From Litorivita sp040371945 (GTDB lineage: Bacteria > Pseudomonadota > Alphaproteobacteria > Rhodobacterales > Rhodobacteraceae): a stretch of 64,000 bases of DNA. Shown here piece after piece: positions 42,074 through 50,883 of the stretch (the first letter of the stretch is position 1; every line of letters starts with the position of its first letter). The stretch spans positions 1,860,001 to 1,924,000 of the forward strand of contig NZ_BAABWS010000001.1 in the NCBI RefSeq assembly GCF_040371945.1, written 5' to 3'. The notes below the pieces were generated by a model. That model was not told the DNA's origin, ran no database searches, and was given only the letters and a program-made list of their open reading frames with translations. The position numbers and the translations under genes were made by a program.

Positions 42074-43072
42074 TTAGCGGTTTGGCGCGATGGTCGCCAA
42101 AGCCGCGTCCAAAGCCGCGGTGTCGTTGATCTCGAGGCGCACGGGCAGGGTAAGCACCTTTTGGCGGAAGGCATCGGGCAGGCGCACCGCGTCTTTCTCG
42201 GTGGTGACCATTTGAGCGCCGAGCAGTTTGGCCTCGCCTTCCAGCCGCGCCATGAGCGCGGGGGTCAGCGGTTGGTGATCGTCCAGCGCCTCAGCGCGCA
42301 GCAAGGTTGCGCCAAGGCCGCGCAGGGTCGCAAAGAATTTTTCGGGATGTGCAATACCGGCAAAGGCCAGAACGCCTGTATCGGCCCAATCCATGCCGGT
42401 TTCGAGCGGGCGCGCCGCGCCGGTCAGATGGGGGACGGTGATTTGGTCGGACCATGTGCGCGCGAAGGTTGCCTGCGTCTCTTCTGCGCCCAGCGACAGA
42501 AGCAAATCGGCGCGGGTGATCCCCTCGCTGACCGGCTCGCGCAGCGGTCCAGCAGGCAGGCAGCGGCCGTTGCCAAAGCCTTTGGCCGCATCGACCACGA
42601 CAATCGAGAGGTCTTTGTGCAGGCTCGGGTTTTGGAAACCGTCGTCGAGCAAGATGATATCTGCGCCGTCCGCTTGTGCGGTGCGGGCGCCCTCCGCGCG
42701 GTCTTTGGCGACCCATGTGGGGGCGAAAGCGGCCAGAAGGAGCGGCTCGTCTCCGGTCTCGCCCGCGCGGTGTTTGAGCGGATCAACGCGGACCGGCCCG
42801 TCCAGTGATCCGCCATACCCGCGCGAGACGATATGCGGGGTGTATCCGCGCGCTTGCAGGTATTGCAGCATGAATATCGCGGTCGGGGTTTTGCCGGTGC
42901 CGCCTGCATTGATGTTGCCGATACAGATCACCGGCACATCGAGGCGCGCTTCGCTGCCGTTGGCCAGTCTGCGCGCGGTCAGCGCGCCGTAGAGCCAGCC
43001 AAGCGGCGCCAAAAGCCGTGCCTGCCATGTCGGGCGCTCGGGGCGCGTATACCAAAACAGCGGCGCGCGCAT
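42074..43072 (-). CDS. lpxK: Tetraacyldisaccharide 4'-kinase
   Basis: A 332-residue inner-membrane kinase that adds the 4' phosphate in lipid A synthesis. The N-terminal membrane-associated helix is LLAPLGWLYGALTARRLA. Walker A INAGGTGKTPTAIFML is near residue 55, and LKHRAGETGDEPLLLA and DIILLDDGFQNPSL are the family motifs. It overlaps the end of waaA by one base, so the two lipid A/core genes are coupled. Confidence 0.93.
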   Translation of the reverse strand: MRAPLFWYTRPERPTWQARLLAPLGWLYGALTARRLANGSEARLDVPVICIGNINAGGTGKTPTAIFMLQYLQARGYTPHIVSRGYGGSLDGPVRVDPLKHRAGETGDEPLLLAAFAPTWVAKDRAEGARTAQADGADIILLDDGFQNPSLHKDLSIVVVDAAKGFGNGRCLPAGPLREPVSEGITRADLLLSLGAEETQATFARTWSDQITVPHLTGAARPLETGMDWADTGVLAFAGIAHPEKFFATLRGLGATLLRAEALDDHQPLTPALMARLEGEAKLLGAQMVTTEKDAVRLPDAFRQKVLTLPVRLEINDTAALDAALATIAPNR

Positions 43073-44289
43073 TATCCGGCCTCCATCAAATCAAGCGTAT
43101 CTTGGACCAGATCGAGCACTTGGTCGGTCACCTCCGCGCCTTCGGTTGCCACGCTCCACGCGGCCGTCGCCATAGAGGCGGCCTGATCAGGGGCGATCAA
43201 GCGGCCGAGCGCGGCGGCCAGCGTATCCGCATCGCGCACGATCCGCGCCGCGCCTTGGGCGGCAAAGCGCGAATAGGCCCCCAGATAGCGGCTGATGTTC
43301 GGCCCGTAAAGAACCGCCGAGCCGAGGGCGGCAGGCTCGTATGGATCACGCCCGCCGGCTTGGCCAATTAATGAGCTTGCCATGAAGGTGATCGGCGCAA
43401 GGCGATACCAAAGCCCCATTTCGCCGCGCGTATCGGCGAGCAGGATTTGCGTGGTCTCGGTGGGCATTTCTCCGTCGGACCACACCGCAACCCGCCATCC
43501 ATCGGCACGCAACTGGCGCAGCATTTCGGGCCCGTCTTCTTCGTTATCGGGCACAAGGATGAGCAAGAAGCGCGGCGCATAGCGCGAGGCGCGCCGGTGT
43601 GCATTCGCAATGATCGCGAGCTCGCCCATTTGCACCATCGCCGCAAGCCAGACGGGCCGCCCTGCGAGGTCTTGCGCCATCTCTTCGCGCTCGGCCTCGT
43701 TGCATTGCAGGGCGGTGCCACCTTGTTGCAGCGGGCCGGTGACCTCGATTTCATCTTCGGGCACGCCAAAACGGCGCAGGCGCTGCGCGGCATTGGCATT
43801 GGTGGCGAAATAGGCGCTGAACAGGCCCAAAAGCGCGCGGCTCATATCCGGAAGCCACCGCCATCGCGCCTCCTCAAAACCGCTTTCCTCCGCATCAAGC
43901 AGGATCATCGGTATGTCCTCTTCGGCGGCTTGCGTGATCAAAGCGGGGCGCAACTGCCCGCCGGTCCAAAGGCAGATGTCAGGCTGCCAGTGGGACAAAA
44001 ACTGCTGCACATGGTCGAGGTAGTCGGCGGGCACCGCTTGCCATATCATCGCGCCCCGCAAATGATCCGGCGCGGGCATGTCTTCGGGTGTCGTCAGCAA
44101 AAGCGTCAGGTCGGGCCGCTGCAATTTGAGCCGGTGATAGAGCTGGATCACGGCGGCGGCTTTGTCCGGACCGGTCGCATGTGCCCAGATCACCTCTCCG
44201 GCTGGGCGCGCGGTGGTGATCGGGTCGGGGCGCTGCGGCGCGCGTGTGGCAAGAGCCAGATAGGCCTTAAGACTGAGCGAGCGCGCCAT
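43072..44289 (-). CDS. waaA: Kdo transferase (3-deoxy-D-manno-octulosonate transferase)
   Basis: A 405-residue GT30 glycosyltransferase that attaches Kdo to lipid A precursor. The N-terminal domain contains EVIWAHATGPDKAAAVIQLYHRL and the C-terminal nucleotide-sugar domain contains LLILVPDNEEDGPEMLRQL, GLWYRLAPITFMASSLIGQAGG and DPYEPAALGSAVLYGPN. Its first 25 residues lack the strong membrane anchor of E. coli WaaA. It lies between DUF4170 and lpxK. Confidence 0.88.
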   Translation of the reverse strand: MARSLSLKAYLALATRAPQRPDPITTARPAGEVIWAHATGPDKAAAVIQLYHRLKLQRPDLTLLLTTPEDMPAPDHLRGAMIWQAVPADYLDHVQQFLSHWQPDICLWTGGQLRPALITQAAEEDIPMILLDAEESGFEEARWRWLPDMSRALLGLFSAYFATNANAAQRLRRFGVPEDEIEVTGPLQQGGTALQCNEAEREEMAQDLAGRPVWLAAMVQMGELAIIANAHRRASRYAPRFLLILVPDNEEDGPEMLRQLRADGWRVAVWSDGEMPTETTQILLADTRGEMGLWYRLAPITFMASSLIGQAGGRDPYEPAALGSAVLYGPNISRYLGAYSRFAAQGAARIVRDADTLAAALGRLIAPDQAASMATAAWSVATEGAEVTDQVLDLVQDTLDLMEAG

Positions 44290-44297
44290 TGGGGTCG

Positions 44298-44540
44298 TTA
44301 ATCGATTACTGCGGTCGGGGAGGCTTCGGAATTTTCATCGTGCAGCCGGTGGATATGGGCCAGAAAATAGCGCATATGGGCATTGTCGACGGTGCGTTGC
44401 GCTTCGGATTTCCACGCGTCATAGGCCGAGGCATAATCGGGAAACATTCCGACGATATGGATATCATCGACGTTCTTGAACGTGGTTCCCGAAGGATCGA
44501 CCAGTTCGCCGCCGAAAACGAGATGGAGCCGTTGTGTCAT
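44298..44540 (-). CDS. DUF4170 protein
   Basis: An 80-residue protein matching DUF4170: MTQRLHLVFGGELVDPSGTT, IHIVGMFPDYASAYDAW, AQRTVDNAHMRYFLAHIHRL. The true start is the ATG at 44540 with AAAAGGA upstream; the same frame stays open to 44990 by chance. The family is alphaproteobacterial and regularly sits with waaA/lpxK, as here. Function unknown. Confidence 0.85.
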   Translation of the reverse strand: MTQRLHLVFGGELVDPSGTTFKNVDDIHIVGMFPDYASAYDAWKSEAQRTVDNAHMRYFLAHIHRLHDENSEASPTAVID

Positions 44541-44715
44541 AGGGAAAATCCTTTTCCGGTCCGTGCGAGCGCAGGGTATCCGACCGCGCGCCAGCGTCAA
44601 GGTTGTGATAGGGGTTCTGTTTGCACGACCAAGAATGAATGCGCGGTGAAGATGCGCACTATTAACGCTGCCTCCCGCGTGCGGGCGGCGCGCGGCGACA
44701 CGCGGGAGAGGACTT

Positions 44716-45456
44716 TTGGGTAGACCGTTTTTGATCTTGCAATTGAGGCCGGAGATCGAGGCGTCGGACGATGAATTTGCCGCTATCTTGCGCAAACCGG
44801 GCCTGCGTGAAGACGAGGTTCTGCGTCTGTGTTTAGACCGCGAAACCCTTCCCGAAACGCTTGATCCGGCGGATTTCGCAGGGGTGATTGTCGGCGGCGG
44901 TCCCGGTTGCGTGTCGGATGCGCCGCAAGACAAAACCGAAATCGAGGCCAAGATCGAGGCCGAGGTTCTCTCGCTCATGCCCGAAATCACCGCGCGCGAT
45001 ATTCCGTTTTTGGGCTGTTGCTATGGCATTGGTATTTTGGGCCATCACCTAGGCGGCGAGGTCAGCAAGGCGCGCTATGGCGAGCCGGTGGGCACCGCCG
45101 ATTGCCGCCTGACCGACGCGGGGCGCGCCGACCCTTTGCTGCGCGGTGTGCCCGACCGGTTTGCGGCCTTTGTCGGCCACAAGGAAGCCGCGCAGGCCCT
45201 ACCGCCCGATTGTGTGCATCTGGTCGAAGCGCCCAGTTGCCCGATCCAGATGTTTCGCCACAAGCAAAACGTCTATGCCACGCAATTCCACCCCGAAGCC
45301 GACGCCGCAGGCTTCGAAACGCGGATCAATATCTACAAACATAAGGGGTATTTTCGCCCCGAAGAGGCGGGGGCCTTGATCGCCATGTGCCGCGCCGCCG
45401 ATGTCACCGCGCCCGAGCGTATTTTGCGCAATTTTGTGACGCGGTATCGCGGCTAG
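44716..45456 (+). CDS. Class I glutamine amidotransferase-like protein
   Basis: A 246-residue GATase1-fold protein. The nucleophile elbow FLGCCYGIGILGHHLGGEV holds the catalytic Cys near residue 97, and the His is in YATQFHPEADAAGF. It resembles the amidotransferase domain of GMP synthase but lacks a partner synthetase, so the acceptor is unknown (glutamine or gamma-glutamyl hydrolysis). The start is TTG at 44716 with GGGAGAGG upstream. It lies on the opposite strand inside the otherwise co-directional lipid A cluster. Confidence 0.8.
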   Translation: MGRPFLILQLRPEIEASDDEFAAILRKPGLREDEVLRLCLDRETLPETLDPADFAGVIVGGGPGCVSDAPQDKTEIEAKIEAEVLSLMPEITARDIPFLGCCYGIGILGHHLGGEVSKARYGEPVGTADCRLTDAGRADPLLRGVPDRFAAFVGHKEAAQALPPDCVHLVEAPSCPIQMFRHKQNVYATQFHPEADAAGFETRINIYKHKGYFRPEEAGALIAMCRAADVTAPERILRNFVTRYRG

Positions 45457-46268
45457 GAATACTTCGGCGCGATCTCGCCGCCCTGCGGGCCGTCCTGCGC
45501 CAAGGCATCAATCAAGGCGCCGTGAATGTTCGGCCCTGCAGAGACCACGCCGTTGAGCAATGGCCGCGCATTGTTAAAGATCAGCGGCGCGCCGGTGCGA
45601 TCGGAGGTGCGCGCCCCCGCTTCGCGGCCAATCAGGTCGCCCGCCGCGATATCCCATTCCCAACTGCCGCGCAGGGCGAGCATGGCGTCAAACCGCCCCT
45701 GTGCTACAAGGCTCATGCGAAAGGCCAGAGACGGCCGGTAATGGCGGCTCAAATCCGGCACCCCGTCGCGCCAGTTGCTGCCGTCATAGCTGGGCTTGGC
45801 CGCTAGAACCCGCGCACCGGACAGATCGCGCCGCGCCGAGGCTGTCAAAGCTTCGCCATTCAATGTTGCGCCTTGACCCTTGGCGGCCAGATACATCCGG
45901 TCGAGCACAGGCAAATAGACAGCGGCCGCAATGACTTCGCCGCGCTCGGCAATCGCCAGAGCATGCGCCCAAGTGTCGTCGCCCTTCATAAAACTGCGCG
46001 TGCCGTCGATGGGGTCGATGATGAACACCCGCTCGGCGGCAAGGCGGTCCTCGTCGTCTTCGCATTCTTCGGACAGCCAACCGTAATCTTGCCGCGCCGC
46101 GCGCAAATCTGATTTCAGCATCTCGTTGACCGCCAGATCGGCCTCGGTCACCGGCCCTGCGCCGTCCGGTTTGTCCCACGACTGCGCCGCCCCGCCCGCA
46201 TAGCGCAGCGCGATCTCGCCAGCCGCGCGGGCGGCGTTTTCCAAAAGGCTGAGGTCAGTCTCCGGCAA
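45453..46268 (-). CDS. cysQ: 3'(2'),5'-bisphosphate nucleotidase / inositol monophosphatase family
   Basis: A 271-residue lithium-sensitive phosphatase of the FIG superfamily. The metal-binding motifs are SEECEDDEDR, VFIIDPIDGTRSFMKG and GSWEWDIAAGDLI. Best match is CysQ, which hydrolyses adenosine 3',5'-bisphosphate from sulfate assimilation; IMPase activity is possible. The start is TTG at 46268 with AAGGA upstream, 14 bp inside the end of pmbA, and it is convergent with the amidotransferase (4 bp overlap). Confidence 0.85.
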   Translation of the reverse strand: MPETDLSLLENAARAAGEIALRYAGGAAQSWDKPDGAGPVTEADLAVNEMLKSDLRAARQDYGWLSEECEDDEDRLAAERVFIIDPIDGTRSFMKGDDTWAHALAIAERGEVIAAAVYLPVLDRMYLAAKGQGATLNGEALTASARRDLSGARVLAAKPSYDGSNWRDGVPDLSRHYRPSLAFRMSLVAQGRFDAMLALRGSWEWDIAAGDLIGREAGARTSDRTGAPLIFNNARPLLNGVVSAGPNIHGALIDALAQDGPQGGEIAPKYS

Positions 46269-47601
46269 GGGTCATTCCTTCGACCAAGAGCGAGGGCACC
46301 ACCGTCGACAGATACCCGCGCGCATCATTGGCGGGGATCATGCCGCGCAGCATGTCGCGCAGATTTCCCGCGATGGTGCATTCATTGACCGGATAGGCGA
46401 TTTCGCCATTCTCGATCCAAAACCCTGCCGCGCCGCGCGAATAATCGCCCGTGTTGGGATTGATCGTCGCGCCGATCATCGAGGTGACCAAAAGGCCCGT
46501 GCCCATATCGCGGATCAAATCCGCGCGGCTGGCCTCGCCCTGCGTGAGGGCGATATTATAGGTGCCTGGATGCGGCGGGGCGCTCGGCCCGCGCATGGCA
46601 TTGCCCGTGGGCGTCATGTCCAATTTGCGCGCGGTGGCCAGATCGAGCGTCCATCCCATCAAAACGCCGTCCTTGACCACGGCGCGTTTGGCAGTGGGCA
46701 GGCCTTCGGCGTCAAAAGGCCGCGAGGCGCGAATGCCGACGCGGTGCGGGTCCTCGATCACCGACAGGCCGCTCGGCAAAACCTGCGTGCCCAGATCATC
46801 GCGCAGCCACGAGGCGCCGCGCGCAATCGCGCTGCCGTTGGCGGCGGACAAAAGATGGCCGATCAGCGAAGAGGAAATCCGCTCGTCATAGAGCACGGGA
46901 AAGCTGCCGGTGGGCGGGCGGCGCGCGCCGATGCGCTCCAAGGCGCGGGCGGCAGCCTTTTCGCCGATGTCCTGCGCCGAGCGCAGTTGGGACGCAAAAA
47001 TCCGGCTGTCGCCATCGCTGTCGCGCTCCATGCCGGTGCCGGTGCCCGCAATCGCCACGCCGTAAAGGTGGCGTTCGCTGCGCGTGTAGCCGCCCGAAAA
47101 TCCGTTGCTGGCGGCGATATGGACCGAGGTGCGGCCATATCCGGCGGCGGCGCTGTCCATCTGCGTGATCCCCTCCACCGCCAAAGCGGCCTGCTCGACG
47201 GCGCGCGCATCGGCTTCAAGCTCGGCAGGCGAGGGCTCATCGGCCGGATCGCAAAGCTCAAGCGCCTCGGCGTCCCAATTGCGGGCCAACTGATCGCCGC
47301 TGGCCAATCCGATATGCGGGTCTTCGGGGGCCTCTTTGGCCATGGCCACGGCGCGTTCTGCCATGATCTTGAGCGTCGCCTCGGAGCTGTCCGACGAGGA
47401 CACGCAGGCTTGACGCTGGCCGACGAATACCCGTAGCCCGATATCGGTGCCCTCCGAGCGCTCGGCATGTTCGAGCACCCCCGCCCGCACGTCGATGCTG
47501 ATGGAATCGCCCGCATAGGCCATGGCATCGGCCTCATCCGCGCCCGCGCGGCGGGCGGCGTCGAGCAAGGCGTGGGCAAGATCGTCAAGGGGCAGGGTCA
47601 T
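46255..47601 (-). CDS. pmbA: PmbA/TldE metalloprotease subunit
   Basis: A 448-residue protein of the TldD/PmbA family. The N-terminal half contains RAGVLEHAERSEGTDIGLRV and the C-terminal half GPSAPPHPGTYNIAL, GLLVTSMIGATINPNTGDYSRGAAGFWIEN and YPVNECTIAGNL. The HExxxH zinc motif of the catalytic TldD subunit is absent, as expected for PmbA. It acts with TldD in maturation of peptide natural products and CcdA degradation in other bacteria. It overlaps cysQ by 14 bp. Confidence 0.9.
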   Translation of the reverse strand: MTLPLDDLAHALLDAARRAGADEADAMAYAGDSISIDVRAGVLEHAERSEGTDIGLRVFVGQRQACVSSSDSSEATLKIMAERAVAMAKEAPEDPHIGLASGDQLARNWDAEALELCDPADEPSPAELEADARAVEQAALAVEGITQMDSAAAGYGRTSVHIAASNGFSGGYTRSERHLYGVAIAGTGTGMERDSDGDSRIFASQLRSAQDIGEKAAARALERIGARRPPTGSFPVLYDERISSSLIGHLLSAANGSAIARGASWLRDDLGTQVLPSGLSVIEDPHRVGIRASRPFDAEGLPTAKRAVVKDGVLMGWTLDLATARKLDMTPTGNAMRGPSAPPHPGTYNIALTQGEASRADLIRDMGTGLLVTSMIGATINPNTGDYSRGAAGFWIENGEIAYPVNECTIAGNLRDMLRGMIPANDARGYLSTVVPSLLVEGMTLAGD

Positions 47602-47739
47602 TGAGGGGTCTCCGCATAAGGCTCAAAGGGAGGTAGACCGCAGGCCGCCCTTATGCAAGGGCAGGGCGGTGGGCATGGCAAGGGCCGCGCAACAGATAAC
47701 CGCGCGGCCCTTCCAAGGGGTAAAGATCGGGCGAGCGGC

Positions 47740-49257
47740 CTATTTCAAACGCTGGCCATTGGCCAAAACATGGCCCTGATCGTTGATCTCGATCTTGGAT
47801 TTGAGCGTATCCGCGCCCTCGCCAGGAACGGCAAACAGCCCCATCATCATCCGCGCGCCCATGGCTTTGTCGGCAGGCAAAACCCCGATGGCGGTCAGAT
47901 TGTCGAGAAGGCCATTCGCCCCCGTCAGGTTCAGATCAAGTGCGCCTTCGGGTGCGGGCATGCCTGGAAAGCTGGTCATATCGGTCTTGTCAAAGGTGAA
48001 ATCGCCCTCGCCGGTCAATTCCGCGCCCGCAATATCGAGCCGCAGCGCATTGATCGTCACGCTTTGCGGCTCGCCGACGGGACCGGTAAAGCCCTTCATT
48101 GCATCGGGGTCGAAGATATTGGCGAAGAGCTTCACCTTGCTGCTCACATCGACCAAAAGCGTGGCCGGATCACGGGGCAATTTGCCCGTCGGGTCGAACA
48201 GGCCCCAAATCATGTCGGACATGGTAAAGTCAGACATGTTGATCATGATCGCCGCATCGCGGGCCTCGTCAGACGGCGTCGTGGGCATCACGAGCTTGAA
48301 GCCACCTTCGGCAAAGCTGATATCGATCGGCATCGGGAAGTTCGAGGACAGCATCGAGCTTTGGCCGCCCTTGGCCGTGCCTTCATAGCTCAGGGCTTTT
48401 TCGTCCATCGACACGGCAAGCGTGCCGCTTTGCGATTGCGATGTGCTCTCGAAGGTCGCGCCCGAGGCCTCTTTGACCGTCATCTGCGCCGCTCCGTCGA
48501 GGTAGGAGAAGACGCCGTCAAAGGCAAAGCCGCTGGCAAGGAGCTTTGACAGGTTCATCACGTCGACCTCTCCGGGATACCGGCCCGTGCCTTCAAAGGT
48601 CAAAGATTTGATGCCGCCTTTCGCTGTAAACTGCGCATCCTTGGAGTCCGGAAGGGCGATATCGGCGGTATAGGACAGGCTTTTCGCGCTCACACGCTGG
48701 TCGATGGAGCGGCCGGCGCCAATGGTCATCTTCGAGGTGCCTTCAATACCCGACAGCTTTGCCGTGGCCTCGCCAAACTCGACCGGTTTGCCGTCCACGG
48801 TAACCGAGTCCAGGCGCAGGTTCACATCATCGGCCGAGTAATCATAGCTCAGCGCGCTGGCATCGCCCGAGGCGATCATTGTGAAACCGTTCATCAGATA
48901 GCTGACCGCATAATCGACCGTCTTACCCGGCTCAGTGATCACCGTGCCGGTCATCGGGATGCTATCGGCAAAATCAACCGACACCCGCCCGTCGCCAAGA
49001 TTGCGCAGCGCGACGTCGCCAAGTTCGATCTTGAACGACCCTGCGCCCTCGGGCAGTTCCATCGCCATCACGGCACCGGACACGGTCAATGTGTCGCCCG
49101 ATGTGCTTTCGCTGCCGTCAACTGTGTAGCCGAAGTTCTTGAAATACTCCTGCCAGTCGCTCCAGACTTGCTGGGCTGTGACATCGGCAAATGCGGCCGC
49201 GGGCGTCATCAATAATGCGAGGGCTGATACGCTGCCCAATTTACGTAGTCCGGTCAT
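47740..49257 (-). CDS. DUF2125 secreted protein
   Basis: A 505-residue protein with a signal peptide (residues 1-24, ending AAAFA). The rest is mainly beta strands with repeating turns, matching the DUF2125 family of alphaproteobacterial envelope proteins (for example NYGYTVDGSES-like and ANGQRLK ends). A role in the periplasm or outer membrane is inferred. Length is usual for the family. It is divergent from the SDR gene. Confidence 0.78.
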   Translation of the reverse strand: MTGLRKLGSVSALALLMTPAAAFADVTAQQVWSDWQEYFKNFGYTVDGSESTSGDTLTVSGAVMAMELPEGAGSFKIELGDVALRNLGDGRVSVDFADSIPMTGTVITEPGKTVDYAVSYLMNGFTMIASGDASALSYDYSADDVNLRLDSVTVDGKPVEFGEATAKLSGIEGTSKMTIGAGRSIDQRVSAKSLSYTADIALPDSKDAQFTAKGGIKSLTFEGTGRYPGEVDVMNLSKLLASGFAFDGVFSYLDGAAQMTVKEASGATFESTSQSQSGTLAVSMDEKALSYEGTAKGGQSSMLSSNFPMPIDISFAEGGFKLVMPTTPSDEARDAAIMINMSDFTMSDMIWGLFDPTGKLPRDPATLLVDVSSKVKLFANIFDPDAMKGFTGPVGEPQSVTINALRLDIAGAELTGEGDFTFDKTDMTSFPGMPAPEGALDLNLTGANGLLDNLTAIGVLPADKAMGARMMMGLFAVPGEGADTLKSKIEINDQGHVLANGQRLK

Positions 49258-49387
49258 ATCGACCCCCTTTTCAACAATGTTCTTCTATACTTCGTATCTG
49301 GTGGCGGCAGGGTCAAGGGTGCAAGCGTCTGGACCCGAGCCGGTGAGCGGTTTACCACAAGGGAAAAGCAATCGCGAAGGATACACT

Positions 49388-50167
49388 ATGGCAGATCAAA
49401 TGCCTGATATGGGCGGCAAATCCGTTCTGATCACCGGTGCAAGCCGCGGCATCGGGGCCGAGGCGGCGCGGGTGTTTCACGCTGCAGGTGCCCATGTGGC
49501 TCTGGCGGCGCGCAGCACAGCGCAAACCGAAAGTCTGGCCGCAGAGCTGAACGCCAAAGGCGGTGCCAAGGCGCTCGCCATCCCTTGCGATGTGGCCGAT
49601 TTCGCGCAGGTCGAAGCCGCAGTGAATACTGCCGTGAATGCTTTTGGCGGTCTCGACGTGTTGATTGGCAATGCCGGAATGATAGACCCGATTGACCCGA
49701 TGGCCGAGGCAGACCCCGACGCATGGAGCCGACTGATCGATGTGAACCTCAAAGGCGTGTTCTACGGGCTGCGCGCCGCCCTGCCTGTCATGGCTGCGGC
49801 AGGGAAGGGCACGATCCTGACCGTGTCGTCGGGTGCGGCGCATGGTCCGGTCGCGGGCTGGAGCGCCTATTGCGCCTCCAAGGCAGGAGCGGCGATGCTG
49901 ACCCGCTCGGCGCATCTGGAATATGGCGGCAGCGGCCTGCGGATCATGGGCCTGTCGCCTGGCACCGTGGCCACCCAGATGCAGCGCGACATCAAGGTCA
50001 GCCGTGTCGACAACGGTGTGCGCCGCTTGGAGTGGGACGACCACATTCCCGCCGATTGGCCCGCGCGCGCGCTCTTGTGGATGTGCGGCGCGGCCAGCGA
50101 CGAATTTTGCGGCGAGGAAATCTCGCTGCGCGTAGAAGACATCCGCGCAAGAGTAGGACTGATATGA
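49388..50167 (+). CDS. Short-chain dehydrogenase/reductase
   Basis: A 259-residue SDR. Cofactor loop LITGASRGIGAEAAR, NAG motif IGNAGMIDP, catalytic Ser (TVSSGAAHG) and YxxxK (AYCASKAGAAML). AAGGA precedes the ATG at 49388; upstream open sequence is not supported. It is coupled to the enoyl-CoA hydratase-like gene (ATGA), suggesting a shared acyl-CoA or fatty-acid step; the substrate is unknown. Confidence 0.88.
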   Translation: MADQMPDMGGKSVLITGASRGIGAEAARVFHAAGAHVALAARSTAQTESLAAELNAKGGAKALAIPCDVADFAQVEAAVNTAVNAFGGLDVLIGNAGMIDPIDPMAEADPDAWSRLIDVNLKGVFYGLRAALPVMAAAGKGTILTVSSGAAHGPVAGWSAYCASKAGAAMLTRSAHLEYGGSGLRIMGLSPGTVATQMQRDIKVSRVDNGVRRLEWDDHIPADWPARALLWMCGAASDEFCGEEISLRVEDIRARVGLI

Positions 50168-50775
50168 TTGAACTGGAAAAAGACGGCGGTTTGTGGACGG
50201 TCACGATCAACCGCCCCGACAAGGCCAATTCGCTGACCGAGGCGATGCTGACCGAATTGGCGCAGATAGCCGAAAGCGCGGGCGAGGCGCGGGCCTTGAT
50301 CTTGACCGGACGCGGCAAGGTCTTCTCGGCAGGGGCGGATTTGGAAGCGGCCAAAGCGGGCCTCGCGGTCAGCCCCCTGTGGGAGCGCCTGTCGTCGGCC
50401 ATTGCGCGGCTTGACGCGATTACGATTGCGGCGCTCAACGGCACGCTCGCGGGCGGCGCGATGGGCATGGCTCTGGCCTGCGACATCCGGATCGCGGTCC
50501 CGTCAGCGAAATTCTTCTATCCGGTGATGAAGCTGGGGTTTTTGCCGCAGCCCTCCGATCCGCCGCGTATGGCGGCGCTCATCGGGCCTGCGCGCGCCAA
50601 ATTGATCCTCATGGGCGGGCAAAAGATCACGGCGCAAGAGGCTTTGGATTTCGGCCTGATCGAGCGGATTATCGAGAGCGAGGCCTTGATGGACGCAGCG
50701 CGCGAGATTGCCGAAGACACCATCGCCGCCAAACCCGAGATCGCCCGCGGCATCAAAGCCATGTGCCAATCCTGA
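50164..50775 (+). CDS. Enoyl-CoA hydratase/isomerase family protein, short form
   Basis: A 203-residue crotonase-fold protein. The oxyanion-hole segments GRGKVFSAGADLEAAK and LNGTLAGGAMGMALACDIRI are present, then KLGFLPQPSDPPRMAALIGP. It is about 55 residues shorter than usual hydratases because the C-terminal helical trimerisation region is reduced. One usual catalytic Glu is not obvious, so it may be an isomerase or hydrolase. It overlaps the SDR gene by 4 bp. Confidence 0.78.
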   Translation: MIELEKDGGLWTVTINRPDKANSLTEAMLTELAQIAESAGEARALILTGRGKVFSAGADLEAAKAGLAVSPLWERLSSAIARLDAITIAALNGTLAGGAMGMALACDIRIAVPSAKFFYPVMKLGFLPQPSDPPRMAALIGPARAKLILMGGQKITAQEALDFGLIERIIESEALMDAAREIAEDTIAAKPEIARGIKAMCQS

Positions 50776-50883
50776 GCGGTGGCAGCGCCCGCAAGGGAGG
50801 CCGGATGTGCGGCTTTCCCTTGAATAACAGGGCCTGCGCGGGTCATATCGGCGCGGGTAGGTGCCAAATGCACGGGGAATCGC

